NCBI RefSeq assembly: GCF_965638725.1
Contig: NC_134956.1
Span: 558,001-622,000 of the forward strand
DNA: 64,000 nt
Direction: 5' to 3'
Origin: Aptenodytes patagonicus
Lineage: Eukaryota > Chordata > Aves > Sphenisciformes > Spheniscidae
Under the pieces are notes generated by a model. It was not told where the DNA came from. It saw only the letters and a list, made by a program, of their open reading frames with translations, and made no database searches. This document shows, one piece after another, positions 52,643 to 64,000 of this stretch (its first letter is position 1; each line of letters opens with the position of its first letter). A program made the translations under genes and the position numbers.

Positions 52643-53226
52643 GCTCTTGTCCTGGTTTCGGCAGGGATAGAGTTAATTTCCTTCCTAGTAGCTGGTACAG
52701 TGCTGTGTTTTGGATTTAGCAGGAGAACAAAGTTGATAACACACTGATGTTTTAGTTGTTGCTAGGTAGTGCTTACACGAGCCAAGGACTTTTCAGCTTC
52801 CCATGCTCTACCGACTGAGAAGGCTGCAGGTGCACGAGAAGCTGGGAGGGGGCACAGCCAAACTGGCCAAAGGGACATTCCATACCATGTGACGTCATGC
52901 TCAGTACATAAACTGGGGAAAGCTGGCCGGGGGGGCTGCTGCTCGGGGACTGGCTGGGCATCGGTTGGCGGGTGGTGAGCAATTGCATTGTGCATCACTT
53001 GCTTTGTGTAGTATTATTATTATTATTATTGTTATTGTTATTACATTATTATTGTTATTATTATTTTATTTCATTTATTAAACTGTTTTTATCTCAACCC
53101 ACGAGTTTTTCTCACTTCTACTCTTCCAATTTTCTCCCCCATCCCACCGGGGTGGCGGGGGGGGAGGACTGAGTGAGCGGCTGGGTGGTACTCAGTTGCC
53201 GACTGAGGTTAAACCACAACAGCTCT
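52643..53226 (+). mobile_element. Solo LTR of an ERVL-like retrovirus, sense in CARD19 intron 5
   Basis: The LTR is 52648-53221 (574 bases), from TGTCCTGGTTTCGG to AAACCACAACA, flanked by a perfect 5-base duplication GCTCT (52643-52647 and 53222-53226). It contains a consensus CRE TGACGTCA at 52890-52897, a degraded TATA box TACATAAA at 52905-52912, an ATT microsatellite at about 53012-53067 and an ATTAAA poly(A) signal at 53077-53082. No internal retroviral sequence is present. It belongs to the same family as the copy at 37066 and lies in the same direction as CARD19, 355 bases before the last exon. Confidence 0.93.
53012..53067 (+). repeat. ATT/GTT microsatellite inside the LTR
   Basis: ATT units interspersed with GTT lie just upstream of the LTR ATTAAA signal. 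The corresponding part of the other LTR copy is A/T-rich without a clean ATT run, so the expansion happened after insertion. Confidence 0.9.
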
Positions 53227-53575
53227 TTTTTCCAGTTTTGAGGCTCTTTCCTGCACTTACGCAGTGTCTCAATGCCCCGTGTGTAACAGGGCCACCACAC
53301 CTGGATGTGGTGTTCCGGGCTTGCACCATCGGTGCTGTGCTCACGTTAACTCAGTAATCTCCTCTTTGTGTGTCTGAACTTGCAGCGATGAATCCTAGCA
53401 GATTCATCGTTATCCTGTCTTGGCAGTTGATGTATACAATATTGCAGGAAATGGACTTTCCTCTAGAGTCACTTTTTTAATTGATTTTTATTTTTTGTAG
53501 ATGCTGCTTACTAGCTAGAATGAAACTTAACTGTGTTTACTTTCTCTTTTTCCTCCCATCTTCATTCTGTTTTAG

Positions 53576-53688
53576 ATACGAAAGTCATAGGAAGAGCCAG
53601 GAGAATCTTGGGCTTTTCTCCTATTATCATAGGAAGACACATTAGAAATATCTGTATGTTGTATTTGGAAGACGTATCAAGAAATTAA
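53576..53688 (+). CDS. CARD19: CARD19 exon 6: C-terminus and stop
   Basis: After the split codon it reads DTKVIGRARRILGFSPIIIG, RHIRNICMLYLEDVSRN and TAA at 53686-53688. Human isoform 2 ends with the matching GTRRVLGFSPVIIDRHVSRYL, so the conserved LGFSP-II-RH core identifies the exon. The six exons sum to 549 bases, 182 residues plus stop; human isoform 2 is 183 residues. The basic stretch right after the transmembrane helix, with a short tail, is typical of tail-anchored mitochondrial proteins. The acceptor is TTCTGTTTTAG ending at 53575. Confidence 0.97.
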
Positions 53689-54560
53689 GGAAGAGCTGCC
53701 TCTTCGCTTGTCTGTACAGTATACCTGCCAAGGGAAGACAACGGTGCATGAATATTAGTGTACTATACTCTCATACCAAAGATTTTATTAACTAGCTTCA
53801 TCAATAATTGTGTTGCCTCAAGATGTATTCAGAATTTCAGCTATATATGTCCTTCCTTATGGGAACGGACCATTTATTTTTGTAAATGCTTATTTTAAAA
53901 TATTTATCATTTGGATAAAAAATATTTTTAATACAAACTTTAGAATGATATCCTAAGTGATCATGGGTCTTAAGCCATGTTTGCATACATGTTTTATACT
54001 GGAATGAAGGATCACAACTATTTAAAGAATGCGAGCCCGTCTTTTGTGATAATTTAAGAAAAGCACTTAAAAAACCACATGCACTCAAAGCCTTACTAAG
54101 AAACGGATCTCCATCTCAGGATTCTCTGTTTTGTCTAGATCCTTTGTACTTACTGCCTGAGCTCAGGTGGGCACTGGCACCTACGAAGTTTATCAGGGCC
54201 AGTTACCTTTGTGTACGCCTAGTACTTGCCATATTTTCTACTTCTCCTGTTCGTGCCTCATCTCGGCCTGCCTTGTTCCTGTTCACGCTCAGCTGTTGGC
54301 CGTGGTTTGAATGCGCTGGAGCTGGTGCAGACTGGTTCCCAGCACACAGAGGGTCCCAGGGACTGGAATGTCTGATCTGAAGCATTTGAAACTACCAAGA
54401 AAACTTTTCAGATTTATTTCGCTTTTCCTTTTCCAGTGAAGTGTTTTGCAGTCTGTATGTCTAGGAAACTGAAGTAATCCAAGATGTTTTGCAGGGACTT
54501 AAGTGCCACGATGTGGGGCGCTTTTTATGGCCAATAAATATGTATACTTACTTGAAGAGC
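53689..54560 (+). other. CARD19: CARD19 3' UTR (predicted)
   Basis: AT-rich sequence follows the stop up to the first canonical poly(A) hexamer at 54533. A longer UTR using 54948 is possible. Confidence 0.6.
54533..54538 (+). terminator. CARD19: CARD19 poly(A) signal AATAAA (first)
   Basis: The hexamer in GGCCAATAAATATG is the first canonical signal after the stop and is followed within 40-60 bases by GT/T-rich sequence (GAGGTTGTTC, GATGATGTTATG). Confidence 0.6.
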
Positions 54561-57500
54561 ATGAGGTTGTTCATAATGTCATTTGATGATGTTATGTTTT
54601 TCTTCTCTGAGTTGAAACCTGAAAAACTTGCAGAAACCATCGTTAAGACTAAAATTCTTGAGGGAGATGCAGGGAGTCAGGGCTGCAAGTGAAGCAGCTT
54701 GGGGTTTCTTAGCTTGATGAACCCAACCTTGCTCCTGCCTGGCTTTCCTCTTCCAGGTGGGAGGTGCAGTAGTTCTGAACTGGCTGTGAGAAATGACACT
54801 TTCAGCGGGTAGTTCTTCAGTTACCCGCTCAAGAGCGTTAAGGAGCTTGGGGAGACCATGGCCCTGTACTTGGTGAGAACGATGCTTTGTGGGTCTTCGT
54901 TCACTGACTGAATGAAGAGATTTCCAGATCAAATCAAATGTCACCTGAATAAAAGCTGCAGCTGTGTCACAAGTTACCATGCACTGGAGGATCCCATGTG
55001 AAATTTTAAGTCATTTGGAGTGGTTTTCTCAAAACAGTCAGACTGAAAATTGTCTTCCAGCTTTAGGCTTCATTCATGCTATAAAAATGTCATCTTCTCC
55101 AAAGTAAACCGTCCTGTGATAACTGTATGTCCTTCCAGGACAACACTCACCTGATATAGTAGCAAGCATATAGTCCAGAGGAGGAATTGAGTACAGGGCC
55201 AGATTTTCAAATAAAAGACCCAAAGAGTATTTGCGGGAAACGTCTTGAGAGACGAAAAAGGGCTCAGAGGACCCTGATTTTACTCTTCTGATAAAATGTT
55301 TTTACCTATGGCATTGGAGTGTGGTTGGGACACGAGCCGACCCCACGTAGAGGTAGCCAGTGTCTTCGTTAGGTCAAATCTCAAGAACAGACGGTGCGTC
55401 TTTGTGGTCGTCGCTGGTGTGAGTGCAGCTCATCTGGAAACGCCCAAGTGAAATGAAACGGGCTACAGGGATAACACCGCAACCAGACTGTGCGTCGGCA
55501 CCAGCTATTTGGTTCCGTATTTATTCTGACTCTGGGAAGGCGAGCTCCCAGTTGCTGGCTTTACACTGCTAACGGTGCCTCCACCACGGTGCCAGCCCCG
55601 TTAAAGCTGCCTTGGCTATTTTTACGCAGCTGCAGCCGCTCCTTTGACTGCAGAGCCAGCGTTTCCCTAACAGCTCCCCCGGTGTAACTGTGCAGCGCTC
55701 GACGGAAGAGTTTTCTGCGCAGACAGACAGACGTACCCCAAGATCAGCAGCGGGCCAAGGGATGTTACAAACACCGAACAGCCCGACTGCTGCAGTGTGA
55801 AACGTGGAATGAGACAAATGCCGTGCGAACAGAATAACACCCAGCAGAGCAGTTTATTTAGACTTCTTTTCCCCTGCCTCCACCCCACCAGCTCTTGCGT
55901 CTCTTCGATCTAATCTCCACGGGGACTCTTATTAGGCAGAAAACGGTGACGGAGCTGAGCGCGTTTCCTACAGAACTGGCTAACCACGAGGCTCTGCTGC
56001 CCTTGTTACACAACGATCTGCTGTTGTGCTGCCTTCCATCTTGGGAAGTGCTTTAATTATAGTCTGTTGTTTTCTCTCTGCCTTGCCTTGTGTTTAAGGT
56101 GACAACAGGTTGGTTTTTCTCTCCAGCAAACCAGCTCTAATTTATAACATTTGAAATGAAATGTTCCTTTCCCCACTGCTGCTTACGTCCTACAGCAGCC
56201 CCTTTTTCAGGAACGAGAAAAAATACCTCTGAAATCTAAAGGCATTTAAAATCTTTGCCTTGAAGCCAACTTTGAAACCTCATTAGAGGAACAGTATTCC
56301 ATTTTGCACAAAAAAACATTATTCAAAGTAATCACAACAGTCGCATCTCATTTTAAAGCAGAAACAGAGGCTTTACTGTTGCTAGGCAGGTTCTTTCTGT
56401 TTAGATTATCCACCGTGTTACCCTTTGAATAACAGGTTGCAAATTGTTGTGAGCTGTGACTGAAACCTACAGAAGTTACCGGTGCCTTATTTAATCTGAA
56501 GGTGAGGTTCTGCTGTGCTTACTGCTTCAAGGATGCCTTGCAGTGCCGGGAGCCCTCTCGGGTCGATAAAACTGCCCCAGGAGCGCACGGGCTGTGCAGT
56601 AGGACGTGGTCCTCCCAGTTCCTTAAACCGAGTGGCTTTCTTGAGCCTTGAGAACCATACGGAACAGGAAAGTTTACTAAAGGCTATGGCTATATTTCTT
56701 CCCTTTCTGAGGTGAGATCATCCCGCTTGAGATGAGGATGCCTCTTGGGGGGGGGGAAATCCAGGATGAGCTATCCCCAGGGTTAGGGCTGGGAGGAGAG
56801 AGGATGAATGAGCCTTGGTTCATCCCAGGGTTGTTAGTTAAAGGGCCTGACAGCAAAGAATAGAAAATCGTCTGTTCCTTTATTAGTGCTAGGTTTTAAT
56901 TTAAAAAGTAAAAGTGAGGCTAGCTATAAAATTGGCATGTGCATAGGTTGGGAGACATTCTTTTTCTTGGAAGATTTTTCTGTCACGAGCAAATACCGAG
57001 GTTTAATACACTTCTCCACAAGCGCATCTATGCAGCACATGGAGAGAGCAGATGAAGTGATAGTTCCATCCTCGGTTCCTGGAGGAAGCCCGTATGTACC
57101 TGCCTGGTAGTCGGGTCCTTCTAGGCAAGCGGTGTTACTTACTTGGAAACAAATCAAGTAGGGTCTTGGATGAGCCTGTCTAGCTGCAGAATTCCAGCTT
57201 CCCTGTCAAGACAAGAATAGCTTGGTGTTTGCTGCTGAAACTGTACTGGTATTTAGGGGTGTGCTTTACTTTATGTGCAGGGAAGTTGTCCTGGCCGTGT
57301 AAAATTCAGTAGGTGGTTACACGTGCAGAGGGTAGAGGCCGTTCTGGTGAACGCCGTGGTTCTTGTGCTGCGGACAGTAAATGCACGGGAGCTAATAAAA
57401 AGCAGCCATGTTTTCAACATACCCTCTCTCACCTTGTGCAACTCTCGTTGAAGAAGTGAAATGTTTGCTTTTCCCTGCAGCATAAGCAGCGTTGTGCCTT

Positions 57501-60500
57501 TAGCGGCATTATGGGCTGAGGAGCCAAGCAGCTATTGCACGAGTGATGCTCTCCTGGAGGGCTGTGGTCTCTGGAGGGTGGGAGCGTGCAGGTTATCGAG
57601 CAGCTGGCTCCCCTGCCAGCTTGGACTGCGCTCTGCAGCGAGTGCCTCGCACACAGACTTGCTGCAGCTCCCGCCAGGGACCGTCCCCCTTCGCTGCTGC
57701 GCTGCTTGTGCGTGAATCCGAGGGGAGGGAAGGGGGGGTGAGCTCTGCGCTCTTCAGCCTGGAGGACTCCTGATACCTCGCCAAAAATCGTCTTCCTTCC
57801 CTGTTGGTTTTCTTATGAACAGGCTTTTTGATGTAAAGCAAAGCTGAACTGCCTCTGGTTGTCTTGGTGGCAATGTCGGGGCTATCTAGCTTCGAGGACA
57901 AGAGTTAGCCGGTGTGATAACCCCCTAAGCAGAGCGCGCAGGCAGCTGCCCCGAGCCGTGTAAATCGTTAAGGCAGAGAGTGATGGGGCCATCTGCGTGC
58001 AGAGAGCGCTGGGAAGCAAAGTGACAGATCATACAATGAATTTGCACAATTCCATTTAAAGACAGACTGCTATTTAAAGCACTTCAGTGAATGACGATGT
58101 GCCTGCAAGCCAGAGCCGGGATGAAGCCATGATTCATTCTGGGACATGCTGGGCTACTTCAGAGCTGCTGGCTGGAGTTTTCAAAGCTGCCGAGGCAAAG
58201 TTACTCTTTTTGTTTCTTTCACTGGTGATTTTTTTTTTTCCCTCATACTGTAATAAATGGATAACATATTTGGTCAAAATTTGCAGTTGTGGATGCTTTT
58301 CGCTGCTGTTCTGTATGCCCAAGCGTTATTCCAGAGAGATGCCATGCCGTAGCTGTGTAATGAGCGCTGCTGTTACACTAAGAAGTGCAAACGGGTGGCT
58401 GTACTTCACAGGTCCTGTGTTCTGTAATCATTTCTCCTAACGTACGTCGTCTTGAATTCTGTAGAAATTAATGGGATTTGGTTTTTTTAATGGGGTGAAG
58501 CTGGCAATTAAATTGAAATAAAATCTGTACTGAGAAAAAAATGCTGCTGTTTTTCTTGTAGTTAATGCTTTGCACTTCCTTCCAGACGCACCCCGCAACG
58601 TGTTGCCCTCCCGTGGCTGCTGTCTGCCGACTGATTTCCTCCTGGTCTCTGCTCTGTGATGGTTAAAGTTTTGTTTTGGGTAGTTGTGGCAAGATTTTTA
58701 ACGTTTTCATCTGCTTTCAAAAGTCTTTGCAGTTTTTCTGCTTAACTTGTTCAGTGATCTGAAGTTAAACGGGACGCATCGCTGCGAAGACTGGGTGTCT
58801 TTTGGTGAAGCCCCGACTTTGTGTCGTTTTGGTAGTCCGATGGATCATTGCCCATCAAGACGGGCTTGGAGGCCTACCTCTTCTTGGTATAAAGTGACTT
58901 TGACACGAGACTGATTTTAAGGGTTACTTTGACCACCCAAAAAGGGACTTTAGGTAGGAAAACCATGCAGACACGGTTGTTACTGGCCTGTTCTTTTGGG
59001 TAATCTTTGAAGGGGAATCTGCTGGCCCAGGTGCTGCTATGGGCAGCGTTAAGGATCCTACCAAAGCAACGTGTTGCTGTAGCAGGAGAAGCTTCAGGGG
59101 GAGTCGCTGCCCCGCAGCCTGGATTGCATCCCCTGCTGCAACACTTTCTTCGGGGGCCAAGAGGAACCCCAGAGCCTCGGCGCCTTCCCATAGCGGGTGA
59201 AACACTGTTAAACAGGAGCTTGGTTGTCAGCGTCACCGGAGGATGATCTGTTGTTGAGACAATTGTTGGTCAGCAAGAGAGATCCTCTTGATCCTTTGCC
59301 CTCCCTTGGAGTGTCTCTGCCTGATGAGCTGGAACGAGAGCCTCTTCCCCCTTTCCTACTGGCTGGCGTGTGGCTCTTCGGGGGAAGAGGGAGAGGAGCA
59401 GCTTTTATTACCGGGAGGACATGCTTGCCTCCGTGCTGAGCAGGCATGTGGTGCCCAGACCCTCTGCCACTGCAGCAGAGGTCTTGCGCCTGGTGCCAGG
59501 AGAAGGGACCGGCACAGAGCTTTTCTCTGTGGATGTCATCAAGGTTTTGATGTGAGTGAAAAACAGCTCGATTAAGCCACAAAACTGTAGGATTTGGGGG
59601 AGGGGGTAGTTTTCATTACAGCTTCAACTCGTCCGCTTCATAGGGACGTTATTGATGCCAAATGCAAAAGAAACCAGCGGCTGGAGATGAGGCAGGTATG
59701 CAGCAGCATCGCGCTGTTTAATTCAGTGTAGCTGTTTCGGCATAAAAGAGCATTTCAGGTGAATCCTTTCTCTTTTGGAGCACAGGGCACTATACGCTGT
59801 GGTCACAAGGAGAAGCTTTCTGCCACGTTGCCGTTGATAAATCTTTAATAACACTGTGCCTAGTAAAGCAAAAACCTTTCGTACTCGGTCTGTGCTTTGT
59901 GAGCTGGTAACAGGGGAAGTCAGATGCCAGCAGCCGAGTGCCACAGCACCTGAAGTCTGAATAAATAACTGGCAAGATGTGTCCTCACAACGCGACTTAT
60001 ATCAAGTCCTCTCTTTTCAATAGCAAAATATTTCATCACGCTCGGGTGGGGTTTTTTTTCCTTTTCTTTTAAGCCCAGGTTTTACCTACCCTGGGGGTTT
60101 CACAGCGCCCAAGCCCCGCGGCCCCTGTCCGGAGGGTGCTCCCTGCCATCCAGCGTCTGTCTCAGAGGCGCCGGCACCGCCGCAGCACTGACTCCAGCAA
60201 TGGCCCCGGACGGCAGCACTGCCCGGTCCCTGCGGCTGCCTCCCTGCTGAACGCCACAGCTCTGCATTAACAGAAAGGGAGAGGTCTAAGATTATTTTCC
60301 ACTGTCTGCACTGCTAATTCGTACTGAAATCTGCTAGGAGAGGTTGAAAATAGGATGCCTGTGCCTCTTAAATGTTCCTGATCCGTAATGGTTGCGGACA
60401 GCTGGGTTACGCTTCTCATCTCTCTGTGGAGGAAAAAATACCACCCACTGAGACTGAGATTTCCAAATCCTCGCGGGGCTGAGAAGCACACTGGAAATCT

Positions 60501-63500
60501 TTGGAAGAGCTGGGTTACCCTGCTCCCATGGCTGCCCGGGGAAAGCTCAACCCTCTGTCCCTCTCCCACCCCTCCCATGTCCCAGGGTGACCTTTCCACT
60601 TGCCTGGGTGTTTCACTTTCAATAAAGATTTGTTAAGAAGGTTCCCAAGCACAAAGTGGATTCCGGGTATTTTCAGAGAGGAAGAAGAGGCAAAAAAATC
60701 TGCGCTCGCCATCCTACCAATTCCAGCTTGGGGCTTGTCCTCGCCTGGAAGGACAACACGTTTCTAAAATTCACAGGTGTCAAAACCAAAGGGTTGCTCC
60801 TGAGCAGAGGTGGTGCTTCCTGCCCCTTTCTCCTGTCAGACAAGCCGGCAGGAGGGCACAGAGCTGCCCGGCCCCCGCTACGGTGGGGTACGGTAACCCA
60901 GGCCCCGGGCTGGTGCTCAGGATGCTGGGACGGGGGAAACAAGGGGTGGCACAAGAGAGACAGGCACCGTGCTGCAATAACCAGGAGTGAGCGACGATAG
61001 CTCTACTCTCACGCTTTTCCCTGCACACCGAGAGGAAAACCCAGAATTCATCACTACTTTCAAGCGCAAAATCGAACCCGTTGCGCACAGATGAGCACTG
61101 ACCAGCCAGCGGCTGTGCTGGACGCTTCTAGATGTGCTACAGACTCCAAATGGGCACCTTCGTAGGCTCTTGGTAGCTTTTGCTCTCTGCCTCGCACCTT
61201 ACACAAGCTGGCTGTGTTCTGGTGAATTAAGGGTCCTGCAGAGGGGACGTTCTTGTCCCATCGCTGCGAGCATGGGGCTGGACCAACTTCGGAATCCCTC
61301 ACCTGGAGGGTTTATAAGGCGAGTACAGGAGCTACTTCTCCCACCCTTAAATCACATACCCCTCCACGCCTGCTTTGCTTTAGTTTTATGGCGTTTTATG
61401 GTTAAGCAGCAAGGTGCAGTTAGAGCCTGCGGAGGTGAGACGAGGCTCATCCTTCACTCTGAGATCCCACGTGTGCTTCTTTGGAGCTGGCTCAGAGTCA
61501 CCCTGATTTATCCCTGCTGCTTTTTGCTGCTCTGGAAGAACTCCATCGTGCCAGGAGGTAGGAAGATAGTTTAGGGCAGGTGGGAACCAAATTCAAAATC
61601 CAGGTATAGCAGGTAAAATGATAGCAGAAAATAATAATTATTAATAATAATAATTTAGATAGCAGTTTTCTATGAAAGAGTTGCAAAGGCATCTTTCAGG
61701 GTATTCCCAGGCAGGGAGGCACAGGAGAAACTGTTCTGGACTAGAACGGAGTTGTTAAGAAAACAAGTAGGAAGGAAATTCCTCATTCAGAGCTGGATGA
61801 AATTCAGCCCTGGATGAGTCTAGGCTGGTCCTGACTCTGGGAACACGAACAAGACGACTCGTCATTCCATCACACCCTGTCTCTGCAAGGGAAGGGGATA
61901 TGCAAATTAAACAAAACAGTAACGGTGACATCAGGTTTAAAGATGCCGGCATCTCTATTTGATAACCGTGGTGCCTTCAAGATGCCGTGATGAGACCCAC
62001 CAGCGCGGCTGTGGGATGTGGGGCTTTCAAACCTGGGGTTTTTATCAGCATGGAGAAGAAAGAGCTTTTACAGACTGTGAAGGAGACTACTGACCCACAC
62101 AGGCCCGTCCGTGGTGGCTTGCTCTCACGCTGCCCCTGTAGCGCGCCTCGTACAGTTTGATTTTGTTAAGTCACATTCCCAGAATTTGAATCTCCACGAG
62201 CAATGGAGAGGCCTGGGGGGGAAATACAGTCATTTCTTCCCTGAACAATGCTCTCCCTGGCATGCCTGATGAATCACATTTCCTGACACAGAAAAAAAGA
62301 AATCCGGTTTCAGGGTGAAGACACGTAGCTGTCTCCCTCCATCGCTTCCACAAGTCCAACACACATGTGAAACATAAGGCCTTTCCAACGCTTTAAATTA
62401 TTTTCAACCTTGATGCCAGAAAACTGGGGTAATGTTGGGTGGTGAAGAAACCAATTTGTTCTCAAATATTTTTGGCACCAGTGAAAATGGTTGGCAATGT
62501 TTGAGGAGTCCTGGTGCAGCGCTTCGTACCATGGCACCAGATTTACCACTCACCTCCCAACTGATTAAAACCTGTACCATAAAAAGGGGGTTGGGGCTGC
62601 CTCTGAGCTGGAAGATCGGGAAACGGAGGAGGAGGAGTGGAAGCCATCATGAAGGAGGCTGGAAGAAAAAGTAACCAGAGTTTTTCCCGTCTCCGTTTCT
62701 GACAAAGCCCAACTTGCCTGATGAGCAGGCATTGGAAAGTGTCTGTTCCCAGGTGGGGAGCTGTGGCACTCTCTGTGGGAAGGCAGCCAGGTTATTAAAC
62801 AGTTCTCATTATGAAATAATCCAAGGGGGGGAAAACTATCCATGAAAACAGACCTTCACTTCAATAAACTGCGTCGAAGGAGAGAAGTGACTTCAAAATA
62901 ATCCATTGCATCCAAGAGCAGGGAAGGTAATTTTGTGTCACCCTGTTAGGAGGTTGGATAATAATTGGTTAGATATTATTCTTGAAAAGATTGTATTCTG
63001 TGTCTTCCGCTATTTGTCATAACGTATCCTGCAATGACGTGTCGGTGATGCTCCCGATGTCACAGCCAAGGGCCATTAGAAAAGTGGGGCCGAGGCTGAG
63101 CGTGTGCATTTAATGCAGAGTAAAGAATTCAATCAGTGTGAAAATGTGAAATTCCTCCTTGCAGAAGCAGCAGCCTTTAACCACCGCATTGCCCCATGTC
63201 AGCCTTTTTGCTGTGCGCGTACCTACCGTGGCCAGGGTTTGCTCCCTGACACAGCCAAGAGCCGCCTGCTAAGGGTGTGAGCGTTTCCATCAGCCCTGCC
63301 CATGCTCCGGCCCCCCTCGCTGCCGCTGAATGTGCTCAAATGTACGGATGTGAATAAACGACGGTGGGGATAGGGGTAAAACTCCATAGCACGGCTGACA
63401 CATCACCCCTGCAGCCTTTGGACTCAGTCCAGCCTCCGGTGAAAAAATCTGCTCGAAGAGCCTGCTGTGGCCATGCAGTTATTCATCTCTTCCTCAACGC

Positions 63501-64000
63501 TTTCTCTCACCTATTTTAATTTATTTCTTGCTCTAGTAATGTCTTGTCTTAGCTTTTAACTCTGGTCCAGCCTGGTTGATCAGCTGCGAACATTAAAGGG
63601 CCGCAGCAAGACCCCTACATGACACTAGGGTGAATGGGGTCCTCCCTTTAAGGAGCTGAGGTCGGCCCCTCTCCTGCTCCTTATATATTTCAGCTGTAAA
63701 GCTGCGACCTCTCCTTTTTCCAGGGGAGAAAGAGAGCCTGCTCCTCAGACATGTAGCTTTCCGAGATAAAGGCGGTGGGAATTTGGGACACAGCAAACTT
63801 TCTTCTCTTTTGCCTGCTTCCAAGCGGGTAGTTAGCTCGAGCTTAGTAGTAGTCCCGAGGTGGAGTTTGCCTACTTTTCAAGGCTTTTGACCATGGCGCC
63901 TTGCGCTGTTGTATGTGAAAGCTTCTAGAATCAAAATGAAGAGCTGAAATGTTGTTTCATGAAGGAGAACATCGTCTCATTTCCCATCGCTGCGGGAGGC
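54561..64000. other. Intergenic, about 9.4 kb without a recognised gene
   Basis: In human the next gene is NINJ1 on the opposite strand. I looked on the minus strand for its long, highly conserved membrane-domain exon and did not see it, so NINJ1 must begin beyond the window if synteny holds. CpG-rich patches occur at about 57540-57740, 59030-59470 and 60080-60260. Open frames across them (for example 59208-59582 minus) resemble nothing I know and are low-complexity. Several AATAAA strings (60621, 62864, 63351 approximately) have no associated gene. Part of this stretch could be an unrecognised 3' UTR or regulatory DNA. Confidence 0.55.
54948..54953 (+). terminator. CARD19: Second candidate CARD19 poly(A) signal
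   Basis: AATAAA in CCTGAATAAAAGC lies 415 bases further on. It could give a longer transcript; the sequence alone does not decide. Confidence 0.35.

Larger units (their letters stand above)
51310..53575. other. CARD19 intron 5
   Basis: The intron runs from GTAATC to TTCTGTTTTAG. It contains a sense-oriented solo LTR at 52648-53221 with its target duplication. A GC-richer patch at about 51570-51840 has no recognisable coding content. Confidence 0.85.

Noticed and set aside
59208..59582. A Ser/Arg-rich 124-codon minus-strand open frame
   Set aside because: I could not match it to any protein. It overlaps several other open frames in GC-rich DNA and shows no splice or start context.

Overview
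This is a window of vertebrate nuclear DNA, almost certainly from a bird. The genes have GT-AG introns of several kilobases. The interspersed repeats are CR1 LINEs with the avian 3' end, plus solo LTRs of a class III (ERVL-like) avian family. The CpG-island promoter and AATAAA poly(A) signals also fit. No prokaryotic, phage or plasmid feature is present. Nearly every open frame in the window is intronic or intergenic noise; the real coding sequence is ten short exons.

Two genes are supported, both on the + strand and head to tail. SUSD3 (sushi domain-containing protein 3) occupies the left part: four exons at 7524-7712, 9209-9356, 12313-12480 and 22862-23075. They join in one continuous frame to 239 residues plus stop, with a poly(A) signal at 23500. 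Its first coding exon was not found. CARD19 (also C9orf89 or BinCARD) is complete: six coding exons at 35174-35180, 42719-42861, 44806-44959, 49293-49352, 51238-51309 and 53576-53688. They join in frame to 182 residues, starting in a strong CpG island. The order SUSD3-CARD19 matches human 9q22.31, where FGD3 lies upstream and NINJ1 downstream. Neither flanking gene is recognisable in the window.

Layout: 1-7523, upstream of or intron 1 of SUSD3, with a CR1 copy at 557-1540. 7524-23520, SUSD3, with a large last intron carrying a second CR1 and short tandem repeats. 23521-34840, intergenic, with a roughly 1.4-kb decayed LINE ORF2 relic at about 25180-26612 and two CpG-rich islets at about 31.2 and 32.3 kb. 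34841-54560, CARD19, with a third CR1 and two solo LTRs of one family in opposite orientation in introns 1 and 5. 54561-64000, intergenic sequence without a recognisable exon.

The two proteins act in different places: SUSD3 is a small cell-surface sushi protein and CARD19 a tail-anchored mitochondrial CARD protein. Their adjacency is conserved synteny, not an operon. I found no clearly novel biological system. The most interesting points are a bird poly-Asn tract and a YDNQ motif in the SUSD3 tail, a Cys-to-Ser change at a redox-active position of the CARD19 CARD, a possible alternative CARD19 terminal exon, the inverted LTR pair inside one transcription unit, and the tandem GC-rich duplications on both sides of the CARD19 start codon.
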